Below the pieces are notes generated by a model that did not search any database, was not told where the DNA came from, and saw nothing but the letters and a program-made list of their open reading frames with translations. From assembly GCA_001464475.1 (NCBI GenBank), contig LNDX01000007.1, forward strand, positions 1 to 64,000: DNA of 64,000 nt. Reading direction: 5' to 3'. Numbering within the stretch: position 1 is the first letter of the stretch; each line of letters begins with the position of its first letter. Origin of the DNA: Flavobacteriaceae bacterium Ga0077528. GTDB taxonomy: Bacteria; Bacteroidota; Bacteroidia; Flavobacteriales; Flavobacteriaceae. The position numbers and the translations under genes are program-made. Of this stretch, positions 51,669 through 60,813 are shown piece by piece.

Positions 51669-52102
51669 GAATGTTTCTTCCAATATCGTTTCCCATAATC
51701 ACAGAAAATTTCTTCGCCAGATTTTATTTTTCTAATTGCAATCAGACATACATTATTATTTTCGTCTAAAGTAATTTTGGCATTATTTTTAAAATTGTCC
51801 CGAAACTTTGGGATTGAAAAACCATTAGCATCATTGGCATATTTAGCAAAGCAATCCGTGTTTTTGCAATCTAAAATACTTCCGTTGTGTAGATTCATAA
51901 AGTATTGATTGGCGTTATTTTTTGCTCGCAATTCAGCTTCAATATCAGATAAGATTTCGCCTTTAAAAATCGAAATAATTTCGTCTTTATAAATGTCAAT
52001 AGCAGTAAACAATCCATTCCCTGAACTAGGAAGTTGAGAAGTTTGGATATACAAATAATCCGATTCTTCGGCTTGAATTTTATTTTGGTCGTTTTTTGAC
52101 AT
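51665..52102 (-). CDS. SET domain protein
   Basis: About 145 residues. A SET core: SGNGLFTAIDIYKDEIISIF, then NAKITLDENNNVCLIAIRKIKSGEEIFCDYG, including the NxxH/pseudoknot and catalytic Tyr region. Bacterial members are presumed protein-lysine methyltransferases, substrate unknown. The ATG at 52102 (MSKNDQNK) is preferred to the upstream one at 52138. Converges with menD; no terminator separates them. Confidence 0.83.
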   Translation of the reverse strand: MSKNDQNKIQAEESDYLYIQTSQLPSSGNGLFTAIDIYKDEIISIFKGEILSDIEAELRAKNNANQYFMNLHNGSILDCKNTDCFAKYANDANGFSIPKFRDNFKNNAKITLDENNNVCLIAIRKIKSGEEIFCDYGKRYWKKHS

Positions 52103-52150
52103 TTTGAATATATAGTACTCAAATATAATCAATTTCACTACAAACCATCA

Positions 52151-52185
52151 AATCATAATTTATAATTCATAATTCATAATTGCTA
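52151..52185 (+). repeat. Heptad repeat ATTCATA beside the CvfB-like gene promoter
   Basis: AATCATA, ATTTATA, ATTCATA, ATTCATA, ATTGCTA in 7-bp register, followed 5 bp later by the -7 box at 52191. The same unit occurs at 27248-27275. Confidence 0.85.
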
Positions 52186-52190
52186 TTTTG

Positions 52191-52198
52191 TACCTTTG
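52191..52198 (+). promoter_or_regulatory. Candidate -7 box (TACCTTTG) of the CvfB-like gene
   Basis: Perfect TAnnTTTG directly after the heptads, 114 nt before the chosen ATG. Confidence 0.55.
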
Positions 52199-52312
52199 CA
52201 CAAATTATACGCATATTATGAAATCGCCATTAACAACAAGTTGCGCAAGCAAACACCAATAAATAAAAAAGCGATTCCATGTATGACCGCTAAAAAATTA
52301 TATTTTACATAT

Positions 52313-53143
52313 ATGAAAATTGGACAGTTCAATACACTAACGATAGATAGAGATACTCAAGTAGGTTTATTTCTTACCAATGGAAAAGAGGATGTTTTAT
52401 TACCCAACAAATACGTTCCAAAAGTATTTGAGATTGGTGAAGAAATGACAGTCTTCGTTTATCTTGATCATGAAGAACGTCCAGTAGCTACTACTTTAGT
52501 ACCTTATATTTTCTTAAATGAATTTGCACTTTTACGAGTAAATTACATCAATCAAATTGGTGCTTTTATGGATTGGGGAATGGAGAAAGACATTTTGGTT
52601 CCGTTTAAAGAGCAAGCGCGTCCTATGGAAAAAGGAAAACGCTATTTAGTGTATCTTTACATGGACGAAAAAACCAATAGGTTAGTGGCTTCTAGTAAAA
52701 CCAATCAGTTTTTAGACAACGAAAACATCACAGTTGAAAAAGGAGAAGAAGTAGATTTAATTATTTCACACATTACCGAAATCGGAATTAACGTAATCAT
52801 CAACCAAAAACACAAAGGTTTGGTTTATAAAGACGAGGTTTATGATGATGCCATTCGTACAGGTGACAAAATGAAAGGCTATATAAAATTGGTTCGTCCT
52901 GACGGAAAAATTGATGTTTCGTTACATAAACAAGGTTTTGAAAACATCGAACCCAATTCAGAAATTATCATGAACGAATTGAGGGCCAGTAGAGGTTTCT
53001 TAAGATTGAATGACAATTCTAATCCAGAAGATATTAAGACGGTTTTGAAAATGAGTAAGAAAACCTTCAAGAAAGCAATCGGACTTTTGTACAAAGAGAA
53101 ATTGATTGAAATTAAAGACGATGGGATTTACTTAATACAATAA
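52313..53143 (+). CDS. CvfB-like S1-domain RNA-binding protein
   Basis: 276 residues from the ATG at 52313 (MKIGQFNTLTIDRDTQVGLFL). S1-type repeats: LRVNYINQIGAFMDWGMEKDILVPFKEQ and a second (SHITEIGINVIINQKHKGLVYKDEV), then a winged-helix C-terminus. The CvfB/YitL family binds RNA and affects virulence or gene expression in other bacteria. An open frame extends upstream to a TTG at 52196 inside the -7 box and is rejected. Confidence 0.88.
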   Translation: MKIGQFNTLTIDRDTQVGLFLTNGKEDVLLPNKYVPKVFEIGEEMTVFVYLDHEERPVATTLVPYIFLNEFALLRVNYINQIGAFMDWGMEKDILVPFKEQARPMEKGKRYLVYLYMDEKTNRLVASSKTNQFLDNENITVEKGEEVDLIISHITEIGINVIINQKHKGLVYKDEVYDDAIRTGDKMKGYIKLVRPDGKIDVSLHKQGFENIEPNSEIIMNELRASRGFLRLNDNSNPEDIKTVLKMSKKTFKKAIGLLYKEKLIEIKDDGIYLIQ

Positions 53144-53173
53144 AAAAAAGCACTGAATTCAGTGCTTTTTTTG
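53142..53173. terminator. Bidirectional intrinsic terminator
   Basis: Perfect palindrome GCACTGAATTCAGTGC with A7 before and T7 after; it serves the CvfB-like gene and the converging delta-60 gene. Confidence 0.92.
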
Positions 53174-53192
53174 TGACTTCATTTTGAATTAA

Positions 53193-55844
53193 TTAATCGA
53201 TTTTTATAATTTTTAAAGATTGATTTTTTAAAGGTGTTGAAAGTCTGATAAAATAGTTTCCTGCAGCAATGTCACTTTGCATTGTAACTATTTTACTATA
53301 TTTTCCTTTTTTTGTAAATTTTTCTTTAACTATGTTTTGAACAACTCTTCCTTGTAAATCAACTATTTCAATACTAATTATGCCATCTTTTTCTAATAAA
53401 AAATCAAAATTAGCTGTATTTCTAATCGGATTTGGATAGAAAACAGTTTTATTGCTTTGAGTGTTATTATTAGTTACAAAATTCAAATCGGTATATCTTG
53501 CTTGAGAAGCATAAATACCAGTATTACTTGAATTTCCTGCAATCAATAAACTCCCATTAGAAAGTAACAATAAATCGTTTGGACTCGAATGTTGATTAAT
53601 TATTGTAGTCAAATAACCTTGATTTCCAAATGTGGTATCTAGTGTTCCATTGGTATTGTATCGAACTGTAGTAATGTCATTATTGAGTTGACCAGTTTTT
53701 AAAATTTTATTATCGGGTTGGATAATCAGATCATTATTAAGAAATAAATCATCTACAACTCCATTTGTTCCATAAGAGGAATCTAATGAACCATTAGAAT
53801 TATATTTAATTATAGCTCCAGTATTACCAGTTTGAAAATCAAGAGCATTTATTATTATTTCATCATTAGTAGTACAAACAATTTGTTTAGGAACATAGAC
53901 ATTATTAAAAGTACTTAAAACTTTACCATTAGTTCCAAAGGAAGTGTCTAAAGTACCATTGGTATTGAATTTTATACTTCCAATACCAAAATCAAAATAA
54001 TTTATATAATGTGGACTTAAATAAACCGCTCCAGAAACAACAATTTGTCCGTTAGATAAAATAGTTAAACAATATGGAATCTCGTTATCAACATTACTAT
54101 TACTATTGAAGCGATAAAGTGCATATCCATTGGTTCCAAATGTAGTATCAACTGTTCCATTTGCATTTAAACGAAGTAATTCCATTGAAAATAATCCTTC
54201 ACCTATACTTGAATTAACATTATAAAGTAATGCATAAATTTGATTATTATCTGTAACTTCAATAGCTCGAAATGATCTTGCAATAGAGCCATTTGAGCTA
54301 CTAAAATCGACAATTCCGTTAGTTCCAAAGCCGGTGTCATAGGTACCATCTTCATTAAGTTTGTGGAGACTTGACGATGCATTTAAAATAACTTTATCAT
54401 TAGAGCATTTCTTTAATTCTTCAAATTTAATTGTCAATGGTATCAAACCGTTACTACCATAGGTAGTATCAATACTTCCATCTGAATTGAAACGCGCAAG
54501 TGAAGAAGATGTTTCAAGTGTATTACTGTTTTTATTTAAAGTCAAAGCAATTGTTTTTCCGGTGCTTAATTCACAAATATTTTTTATGTCATCATAACTA
54601 CTAAAAACATTAAAATTAGTTGAATTTTGAAAAATCCCATTTGTATTGAATGATACATTTGTAGTTTTAGCGGAATAGTTTGTAGAAGTGGTTGTGGGAA
54701 AACTTCTACCACCTGTAACAATAGTACCTAATGAGTTGATAAAAAGGTATCTTGAAGTATAAAGTTCACCATTGTTATAAGACGATAAGCTGTTGACTCC
54801 AAAAGTATTATCAGGTGATCCATCAGAATTAATTTGCATTAAGTTAAATATTCTACTTCGTGAAAATGAAAATAGAATTTTACCGTTAGGTTTTATAATT
54901 AATTTTGGTTTTGCACTTTGAGTTTGATAGTCTGTATAGTTTGTATTCAGTATACCATCCAAATCAAAAGTCGAATCATAAGTTCCATTACTATTAAATC
55001 GAAGAAGTGTTATTTTGTAATTTTGTGTATGACATAACAATACAATTTTTCCGTCTGCTTGTAATTTTAAATCTTGAGGTAAATCCATACTACCAGAACC
55101 AAAATCTATTTTTGAAATGCCATTAACAGCAAAACTAGTATCTAAAGTTCCATTGGATAAATACCTAAAGGTTACTATTTCATTTGTGTCAGGATTTGCT
55201 GTGTAATCTATTGAACGTCCTGTAATTATTATTTTTCCGTCTGTTTGTATTTCTATTTCTGAAGGTTCATCTTTACTAACGCCTACACTTAAAATTGCTT
55301 TTCCGTCTACATCAAATGTAGTATCATAACTTCCATTTGGATTTAGTCTTATTGTAAAAAAATCGTCTGTAGACTTTCCTAAGACTAAAATTTTACCATC
55401 GTTTTGAATTTTAATTGATACGATGGAAATATAATTTAAATTATAATCAAGTGATACAAAACCTTGATTTCCAAAAGATGTGTCAACACTTCCATCACTA
55501 TTCAGTAAAAATATAGCAGTTCCTGCACCATACATTAATTGTCCATTAGATAGAATGGCGATTGAATTTATTGCATAATTACTTAGTTTATATCCAATGT
55601 CATTAAAAGAAGTATCTAAAGTACCATTAACATTTGTTCTTACAATGTAATAACCTATATCGCATTGTCCGACGTAAACTAATTTATCATCGCTTTGTAT
55701 AGCTACTTTGTTACAAATATCTGAGTTAATGAAATTTGACAACTGATTGTTTGCAATGCCATTAGTGCCAAAAGTAGGGTCTAATATTTGAGAAGATATT
55801 ATAAGAGATTGTAAACAAAATAGGAGGAGTAAAGTTTTTCTCAT
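53193..55844 (-). CDS. Delta-60 repeat T9SS type A secreted protein
   Basis: 883 residues from the ATG at 55844 (MRKTLLLLFCLQSLIISSQ). About 13 delta-60 repeats, each with a D-x-T/S-F-G-x-x-G signature (DPTFGTNG, DTSFNDIG, DTTFDVDG, DSTFDLDG, DTTFGNQG) and a preceding GKIxxxG stretch, probably forming beta-propellers. A C-terminal type A sorting domain (TVFYPNPIRN ... GNYFIRL) ends it. The upstream open frame to 55901 lacks the signal and is rejected. A surface protein with unknown ligand. Confidence 0.9.
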   Translation of the reverse strand: MRKTLLLLFCLQSLIISSQILDPTFGTNGIANNQLSNFINSDICNKVAIQSDDKLVYVGQCDIGYYIVRTNVNGTLDTSFNDIGYKLSNYAINSIAILSNGQLMYGAGTAIFLLNSDGSVDTSFGNQGFVSLDYNLNYISIVSIKIQNDGKILVLGKSTDDFFTIRLNPNGSYDTTFDVDGKAILSVGVSKDEPSEIEIQTDGKIIITGRSIDYTANPDTNEIVTFRYLSNGTLDTSFAVNGISKIDFGSGSMDLPQDLKLQADGKIVLLCHTQNYKITLLRFNSNGTYDSTFDLDGILNTNYTDYQTQSAKPKLIIKPNGKILFSFSRSRIFNLMQINSDGSPDNTFGVNSLSSYNNGELYTSRYLFINSLGTIVTGGRSFPTTTSTNYSAKTTNVSFNTNGIFQNSTNFNVFSSYDDIKNICELSTGKTIALTLNKNSNTLETSSSLARFNSDGSIDTTYGSNGLIPLTIKFEELKKCSNDKVILNASSSLHKLNEDGTYDTGFGTNGIVDFSSSNGSIARSFRAIEVTDNNQIYALLYNVNSSIGEGLFSMELLRLNANGTVDTTFGTNGYALYRFNSNSNVDNEIPYCLTILSNGQIVVSGAVYLSPHYINYFDFGIGSIKFNTNGTLDTSFGTNGKVLSTFNNVYVPKQIVCTTNDEIIINALDFQTGNTGAIIKYNSNGSLDSSYGTNGVVDDLFLNNDLIIQPDNKILKTGQLNNDITTVRYNTNGTLDTTFGNQGYLTTIINQHSSPNDLLLLSNGSLLIAGNSSNTGIYASQARYTDLNFVTNNNTQSNKTVFYPNPIRNTANFDFLLEKDGIISIEIVDLQGRVVQNIVKEKFTKKGKYSKIVTMQSDIAAGNYFIRLSTPLKNQSLKIIKID

Positions 55845-55940
55845 AAATAAAGTTTTATTTATTGATGCAGAAAAACCAAAAAGGTTGCGTCGAAATGTCA
55901 AGTTTTTTATTTAATTTTTATTTATTTTGAAAGTAGTAAT

Positions 55941-56624
55941 CTAATTAGTTACTACCGTTTCATTCAAAATCCATTTTTCAACTAGTTTTTCATTTTCGGT
56001 AATAGCAACGATGTAGTATTTTTTACTTACAAAAGCTTTCGATTCTGTTATACTTTCTTTTTTTACGCCTTCATGATTGATGTAATTGGAATGAATGAAA
56101 AATACTTCATTGTTTTCTTTCAGTAAATACCCAACGTGAAAATCTAAACCCACAAAATATAGTCCGTCTTTTTTAGTAGCGATAAAATGTTTTTTAAGTT
56201 CACTCGGACTTTTTTCTAAAACTTCAATTGCTCCATTTATTTGAAGTAGTTCAGCTTCTTTTTTTGGATCTTTTTGAGCCAATTTATAGCGGTTTAATTT
56301 AAATCCAGCGTGACTTAAAGTAGTCGAAACAAAATAACCACAAGCAATTTCACCTTGCTTTGGAATTGCGGTGTAACCATCAAAAGACCATTTTGTTCCG
56401 TACCAAAACGGAATTATTGTGGACGTTAAATTTTTAGTTATTACTTGTTTAGTAGATTGTAATAATGCTTTCTTTTCTTGTGCAGAAGCCTTCAAATAGT
56501 TAACTTTTATTGCTTTTCGTTGTGTTTCAATTTTGTTTTTAGCTATTGAATAATCACTTTTTGCATTTTGATTTATAGTAGAGAATATAAAAAACGTAAG
56601 TAGTATTAGTATTTTAATTTTCAT
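55941..56624 (-). CDS. Putative exported cysteine amidase (NlpC/P60-like)
   Basis: 227 residues with an N-terminal signal/anchor (MKIKILILLTFFIFSTINQNAKS). The domain contains EIACGYFVSTTLSHAGF (C95) and GLDFHVGYLLKEN (H163) with a nearby FFIHSNY (H178), the Cys-His order of papain-like NlpC/P60 or CHAP folds. Specific activity is not shown. Single gene, divergent from the dioxygenase gene. Confidence 0.65.
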   Translation of the reverse strand: MKIKILILLTFFIFSTINQNAKSDYSIAKNKIETQRKAIKVNYLKASAQEKKALLQSTKQVITKNLTSTIIPFWYGTKWSFDGYTAIPKQGEIACGYFVSTTLSHAGFKLNRYKLAQKDPKKEAELLQINGAIEVLEKSPSELKKHFIATKKDGLYFVGLDFHVGYLLKENNEVFFIHSNYINHEGVKKESITESKAFVSKKYYIVAITENEKLVEKWILNETVVTN

Positions 56625-56683
56625 GAGTTTTATTTAAGATTTAAAACGTTGTTAATTATTATTTAGTATAGGAAATAATTTCA

Positions 56684-56691
56684 TATATTTG
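56684..56691 (+). promoter_or_regulatory. Candidate -7 box (TATATTTG) of the dioxygenase gene
   Basis: Perfect TAnnTTTG, 20 nt before the TTG start at 56712; this spacing supports the TTG start. Confidence 0.55.
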
Positions 56692-56711
56692 TATATACAA
56701 ATGTTAGAATC

Positions 56712-57590
56712 TTGGAAAGAAAAACATTCATAAAAACACTAATAGGAGGAGCAGCTATGGCATCATTACAGCCTTTTTATAATTGGACTAAAGACTTAAC
56801 AGAACAAGAAGAAAAACTTCCAGCATTGTTTATTGGTCACGGTTCACCAATGAACGGAATTGAAGACAATGAGTTTTCAAGAACTTGGGCAAAATTCGGA
56901 AAAGAAATTCCGAAACCTAAAGCTGTTTTAGTTATCTCAGCGCACTGGTTAACGAATGGAACTCACATTACCGCTATGGATAATCCTAAAACCATTCATG
57001 ATTTTGGTGGTTTTCCGAAAGCTTTGTTTGATGTTGAATATCCTGCAAAAGGAAGTCCAGAATTGGCAAAAGCAACGTCCGAATTAATCACCTCAACCGA
57101 TGTTGGTTTAGACCACGATTGGGGTTTAGACCACGGAACTTGGACAGTAGTGCGCCACATGTATCCCAATGCAGATATTCCTGTATTGCAATTGAGTATT
57201 GATTATAACAAACCTCCACAATATCATTATGATTTGGCCAAACAATTGGCTTCGTTAAGAAAAAAAGGAGTTCTAATTATTGGAAGCGGAAATATGGTGC
57301 ACAACCTTCGCATGGTTGCTTGGGACAAACTTCAAGAACCAGAATATGGTTTTGATTGGGCAATAGAAATGAATACAATCTTCAAAGAAAAAATAGGAAA
57401 TAATGATTTTAAATCGCTAATTGAATACGAGAAACTTAATGAAGCAGCCAAACTTGCTATTCCAACACCAGATCATTATTATCCGTTGTTGTACAGCATT
57501 GCATTGCAAGACAGTAAAGACGAGGTAAGTTTCTTTAATGATAAGCCTGTTGGTGGCTCGTTAACTATGACTTCTGTGAAAATAGGATAA
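56712..57590 (+). CDS. ygiD: 4,5-DOPA dioxygenase extradiol-like protein
   Basis: 292 residues. LigB-type extradiol dioxygenase: FIGHGSPMNG, VISAHWLTNG, DHDWGLDHGTWTV and GSGNMVHNLR carry the metal-binding His residues. The N-terminus RKTFIKTLIGGAAMASL resembles a Tat-like signal with one Arg replaced by Lys. The start is a TTG at 56712, since no in-frame ATG precedes and the promoter spacing fits. The exact aromatic substrate is unknown. Confidence 0.88.
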   Translation: MERKTFIKTLIGGAAMASLQPFYNWTKDLTEQEEKLPALFIGHGSPMNGIEDNEFSRTWAKFGKEIPKPKAVLVISAHWLTNGTHITAMDNPKTIHDFGGFPKALFDVEYPAKGSPELAKATSELITSTDVGLDHDWGLDHGTWTVVRHMYPNADIPVLQLSIDYNKPPQYHYDLAKQLASLRKKGVLIIGSGNMVHNLRMVAWDKLQEPEYGFDWAIEMNTIFKEKIGNNDFKSLIEYEKLNEAAKLAIPTPDHYYPLLYSIALQDSKDEVSFFNDKPVGGSLTMTSVKIG

Positions 57591-57594
57591 ATAA

Positions 57595-57623
57595 AAAAGG
57601 TAAGCATTACGCTTACCTTTTGT
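57595..57623. terminator. Bidirectional intrinsic terminator
   Basis: AAAAGGTAAGC / GCTTACCTTTT, an 11-bp stem with a 5-nt loop; T-rich on both strands. Confidence 0.85.
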
Positions 57624-57626
57624 GTA

Positions 57627-58052
57627 TTAAATCACTTCAATTTTCGGATTTATTTTCTTAATTTCCTCAATAAAAATATCACTCATTTTAGGTGAAATAA
57701 ACAAATCATCAAACTGATTGTAAGTCACAATAAAACCTTTAGTGTCTAAAGCTGGTTTCAACATTACAGGAACATTCAATCCTGAAAAACGCTTTATAGA
57801 TTTGATTTTTGTGATATCAACTCTACCACGAATTGGTCCAGAACGATATAAAAGAAAGTTGTTTTTAATGACATATCTTGTATCCAACAAAACCCAAAGA
57901 ATAAAAGCAGTTACCAAGGATATAATGATAATGGGAGCAACAGGAATATTTCCTTTGGTTAAGTTTAAAACTAACATAGTAATTAAAAACAATACCAAAC
58001 CCCATAGGATAGCAATGGTAAAAGTGTTTTTTGTGGATAGAAATCGTTTCAT
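57627..58052 (-). CDS. bPH-domain membrane protein
   Basis: 141 residues: two membrane helices (~11-31, ~36-56) then a PH-like beta domain (TRYVIKNNFLLYRSGPIRGRVDITKIKSIKRF). Same type as bacterial PH-domain proteins of unknown role. It starts 3 bp after the C1 peptidase gene, in the same operon. Confidence 0.78.
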   Translation of the reverse strand: MKRFLSTKNTFTIAILWGLVLFLITMLVLNLTKGNIPVAPIIIISLVTAFILWVLLDTRYVIKNNFLLYRSGPIRGRVDITKIKSIKRFSGLNVPVMLKPALDTKGFIVTYNQFDDLFISPKMSDIFIEEIKKINPKIEVI

Positions 58053-58055
58053 TTT

Positions 58056-59165
58056 TTATAATCCTAATTTAGATTTGGTAGCTTTTGTCAAACCATCTTT
58101 GTGCAAAAGTACGGAGATACTTTTCAATTTCAAATAAGAAACACTCATATATACAAAACCATCTTTACCTGATTTTGAACCCCAAGAATTTTTTACTTTA
58201 TAATAAATTTTACCTGTTTGATCTTTTACTTTTCCAACGATATGCATCAAATGGTCGTCTTGTGTAGTAAGATTTTCAAATTGAGATTGACGGTATTCAG
58301 CTGTAATGTTTTTCTCAGGTTTGATTTCTGTTGTAATTACTTTAGAATCTTCGTCTTTTTCAGCTACTACAGCCACACCATTCTTACCAGAAAAAGTGTT
58401 TTCAGAAACATCACAATCTAAAGCAACAGTAAAACCATTGTCAATAGCATTGTCAATATTTTGAACATACTCATCTAAAGTTAAATTGTAAAATAAACCA
58501 TTCGAAAAATTATCAGGAATATCTAATAAGAAAGGTTTGTTGTATGCCTCATGAGTAAAGGATGAAATCGTAACATAGTCTTTCGGATTTACTTTAGTTA
58601 ATTCCATAAAACTCATTGGGGAGTATTTTTTGCCTTCAAAAGTGAATTCAGTTACGTTTTTACCCATGTAAACATCCAAAACAGCGTTGATAGCTTCTTT
58701 CCATTGTGGTGATAACTTTTGTCCCGGATTGGAAACATAGGTTTTCAACATAGCTTCCAGAACAGCCGTCATTTCTGCATGGTTGTATTTGTCGTCAACA
58801 TTCAACTTTCCAGTGTAAGTACTTTGTGGTACCAAACCAAAATCTTCTGCGCTGTTGATAACATCGTGTGCCAAACCACCTTCGCCAAATTGTGCTTTGC
58901 CTTGACGCATTACATAATTCCAAGCTTTTTTGGGATAGGTATTTCGAACATTATACATTTCAGATAAATCGATTTTCTTTCCAGTAAGACGAATAATCTC
59001 AGCTTCTAAAAAAGAAGTGGTAGAAAAACTCCAACAAGTTCCAGTAACATCTTGTGAAATTACAGGATTAGCTTCAATGTCTTTAACGGTTTGAAATTCA
59101 TAAGTCTGCGCATAACTTCCACAAGCAATGGAAAGTAATCCGATGGAGAAAAGTAGTTTTTTCAT
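58056..59165 (-). CDS. C1-family cysteine peptidase (aminopeptidase C-like), exported
   Basis: 369 residues. Signal peptide (ends GSYAQ). The papain-type Cys lies in QDVTGTCWSFSTTSFLEAE (C44), the His in DDHLMHIVGK (H305) and the Asn in VKNSWGSKSGKDGF (N326). The layout is that of bleomycin-hydrolase/PepC-like peptidases, but exported. Probably cleaves peptides in the periplasm. Second gene of the 59695-57627 operon. Confidence 0.92.
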   Translation of the reverse strand: MKKLLFSIGLLSIACGSYAQTYEFQTVKDIEANPVISQDVTGTCWSFSTTSFLEAEIIRLTGKKIDLSEMYNVRNTYPKKAWNYVMRQGKAQFGEGGLAHDVINSAEDFGLVPQSTYTGKLNVDDKYNHAEMTAVLEAMLKTYVSNPGQKLSPQWKEAINAVLDVYMGKNVTEFTFEGKKYSPMSFMELTKVNPKDYVTISSFTHEAYNKPFLLDIPDNFSNGLFYNLTLDEYVQNIDNAIDNGFTVALDCDVSENTFSGKNGVAVVAEKDEDSKVITTEIKPEKNITAEYRQSQFENLTTQDDHLMHIVGKVKDQTGKIYYKVKNSWGSKSGKDGFVYMSVSYLKLKSISVLLHKDGLTKATKSKLGL

Positions 59166-59167
59166 TA

Positions 59168-59695
59168 TTATTTTTCAATTAATTTAAACGATTTTACAAA
59201 TTGTGTAGCAGCTTCTGATTTGGTATTTCCCATTAATATCACAATAAAGAAATGATTTTCTTTAACAATACAAAAAGTTTCCATATCAACTTCCGCAGTA
59301 GTTCCTGCAAATCTTATGGCTTTGTATTTTTCGTTGTATAAATATTTTTCATCCAATGTAGGTGCGTATTTTCCTTCCATTTGAGCTTCAACATTTTTTA
59401 TAGCTCCGTTTTTAACACCATCAAGAATTCCATCAACACCAGTATCTCCAAGTTTTGTAATTAATTCTGCAGGATAAACATTTTCCGATAACACTATAAC
59501 AAAATCTTCACCTTCACAACTGTAAGAGGTACTTTGTATTTTTCCAACTTTAGTATCAATTTGGTTTTTCTCCACTTCTGGCTTTGTTGGAAAGGCAGCC
59601 ATAAATCCTGCATCAGGAAAAGCGGTTGCTTTTACTTGCGATGTAGCTGTTAATGAAGAGGTTAAAACAAATAAAGCAACAAATAAATTTTTCAT
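59168..59695 (-). CDS. Exported protein of unknown function
   Basis: 175 residues from MKNLFVALFVLTSSLTATSQ (signal peptide). The rest is a compact alpha/beta domain with FPDAGFMAAFPTKPEVEKNQ near the start, a Cys in SYSCEGEDFV and another in ETFCIVKENHFF. No family is recognised. 2 bp upstream of the C1 peptidase gene, so a partner of it is plausible. Confidence 0.7.
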   Translation of the reverse strand: MKNLFVALFVLTSSLTATSQVKATAFPDAGFMAAFPTKPEVEKNQIDTKVGKIQSTSYSCEGEDFVIVLSENVYPAELITKLGDTGVDGILDGVKNGAIKNVEAQMEGKYAPTLDEKYLYNEKYKAIRFAGTTAEVDMETFCIVKENHFFIVILMGNTKSEAATQFVKSFKLIEK

Positions 59696-59755
59696 AAAGA
59701 ACTTTCTTTTTAAATAAGTCATAAAAATAGTATTTTTACGCTTAAAAAAAAGAAT

Positions 59756-60595
59756 ATGTCAGAAATTAATTGGGTAGTCGCTAAAGAATTTGAAGATATA
59801 ACCTATAAAAAATGCAATGGAGTAGCGAGAATTGCATTCAATCGACCAGACGTTCGAAATGCGTTTCGTCCAAAAACTACAGCAGAGTTACTACAAGCCT
59901 TTCACGATGCACAAGAAGATACTTCTATTGGAGTGGTTTTACTTTCTGCAGAAGGTCCAAGTTCTAAAGACGGAATCTGGTCATTTTGTAGTGGTGGCGA
60001 CCAAAAGGCAAGAGGTCATCAAGGATATGTGGGTGACGATGGATATCACAGATTAAATATTTTAGACGTGCAACGCTTGATTCGTTTTATGCCCAAAGCT
60101 GTAATTTGCGTTGTTCCTGGTTGGGCCGTTGGTGGCGGACACAGTCTTCACGTAGTTTGCGATTTGACACTTGCAAGTAAAGAACACGCTATTTTCAAAC
60201 AAACCGATGCCGATGTAACAAGTTTTGATGGAGGATATGGTTCGGCTTACTTAGCTAAAATGGTCGGACAAAAGAAAGCAAGAGAAATTTTCTTTTTAGG
60301 AAGAAATTATTCCGCACAAGAAGCTTTTGAAATGGGAATGGTTAATGCCGTAATTCCTCATGATGAATTAGAAGCTACTGCCTACGAATGGGCACAAGAA
60401 ATATTAGCCAAATCACCAACGTCTATCAAAATGCTAAAATTCGCAATGAATTTAACAGACGACGGAATGGTAGGACAACAAGTATTTGCAGGAGAAGCAA
60501 CAAGATTAGCCTACATGACCGACGAAGCCAAAGAAGGAAGAGATGCGTTCCTAGAAAAACGCAAACCTAACTTTGATAAAAAATGGCTGCCTTAA
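59756..60595 (+). CDS. menB: 1,4-dihydroxy-2-naphthoyl-CoA synthase
   Basis: 279 residues. Crotonase fold with the MenB pattern: IAFNRPDVRNAFRP, FCSGGDQKARGHQGYVGDDGYHRLN, AVGGGHSLHVVCDLTLAS and SFDGGYGSAYLAK. It closes the second ring of menaquinone. Stands alone; other men genes except menD are not in the window. Followed by the heptad array. Confidence 0.97.
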   Translation: MSEINWVVAKEFEDITYKKCNGVARIAFNRPDVRNAFRPKTTAELLQAFHDAQEDTSIGVVLLSAEGPSSKDGIWSFCSGGDQKARGHQGYVGDDGYHRLNILDVQRLIRFMPKAVICVVPGWAVGGGHSLHVVCDLTLASKEHAIFKQTDADVTSFDGGYGSAYLAKMVGQKKAREIFFLGRNYSAQEAFEMGMVNAVIPHDELEATAYEWAQEILAKSPTSIKMLKFAMNLTDDGMVGQQVFAGEATRLAYMTDEAKEGRDAFLEKRKPNFDKKWLP

Positions 60596-60604
60596 TTTAG
60601 TTGT

Positions 60605-60674
60605 CAGTGTTCAGTGTTCAGTGCTCAGTGTTCAGTGTTCAGTGCTCAGTGTTCAGTGTTCAGTTATCAGTTTA
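60605..60674 (+). repeat. Ten-unit CAGTGTT heptad array after menB
   Basis: CAGTGTT x2, CAGTGCT, CAGTGTT x2, CAGTGCT, CAGTGTT x2, CAGTTAT, CAGTTTA: ten 7-mers without interruption, with a 21-bp higher-order period. The remaining part of the 60596-60813 gap holds an ATTCCGTAGGAATCT palindrome (60693-60707) but no gene. Confidence 0.95.
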
Positions 60675-60813
60675 CTCACACAGTTTGTCATTCCGTAGGA
60701 ATCTCATAAAAAGTTCAGGATAATGTTTTTTCAAACAAAAATTAATTGTTTAAATTAATTTCAATAAAACAGCATTTTAATAATAAACTATTTAAAGTAA
60801 TAAGTTTTTAATA

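Noticed and set aside
52196-52312. Upstream extension of the CvfB-like gene to a TTG
   Set aside because: The TTG is inside the -7 box; the S1 family N-terminus begins at the ATG at 52313.
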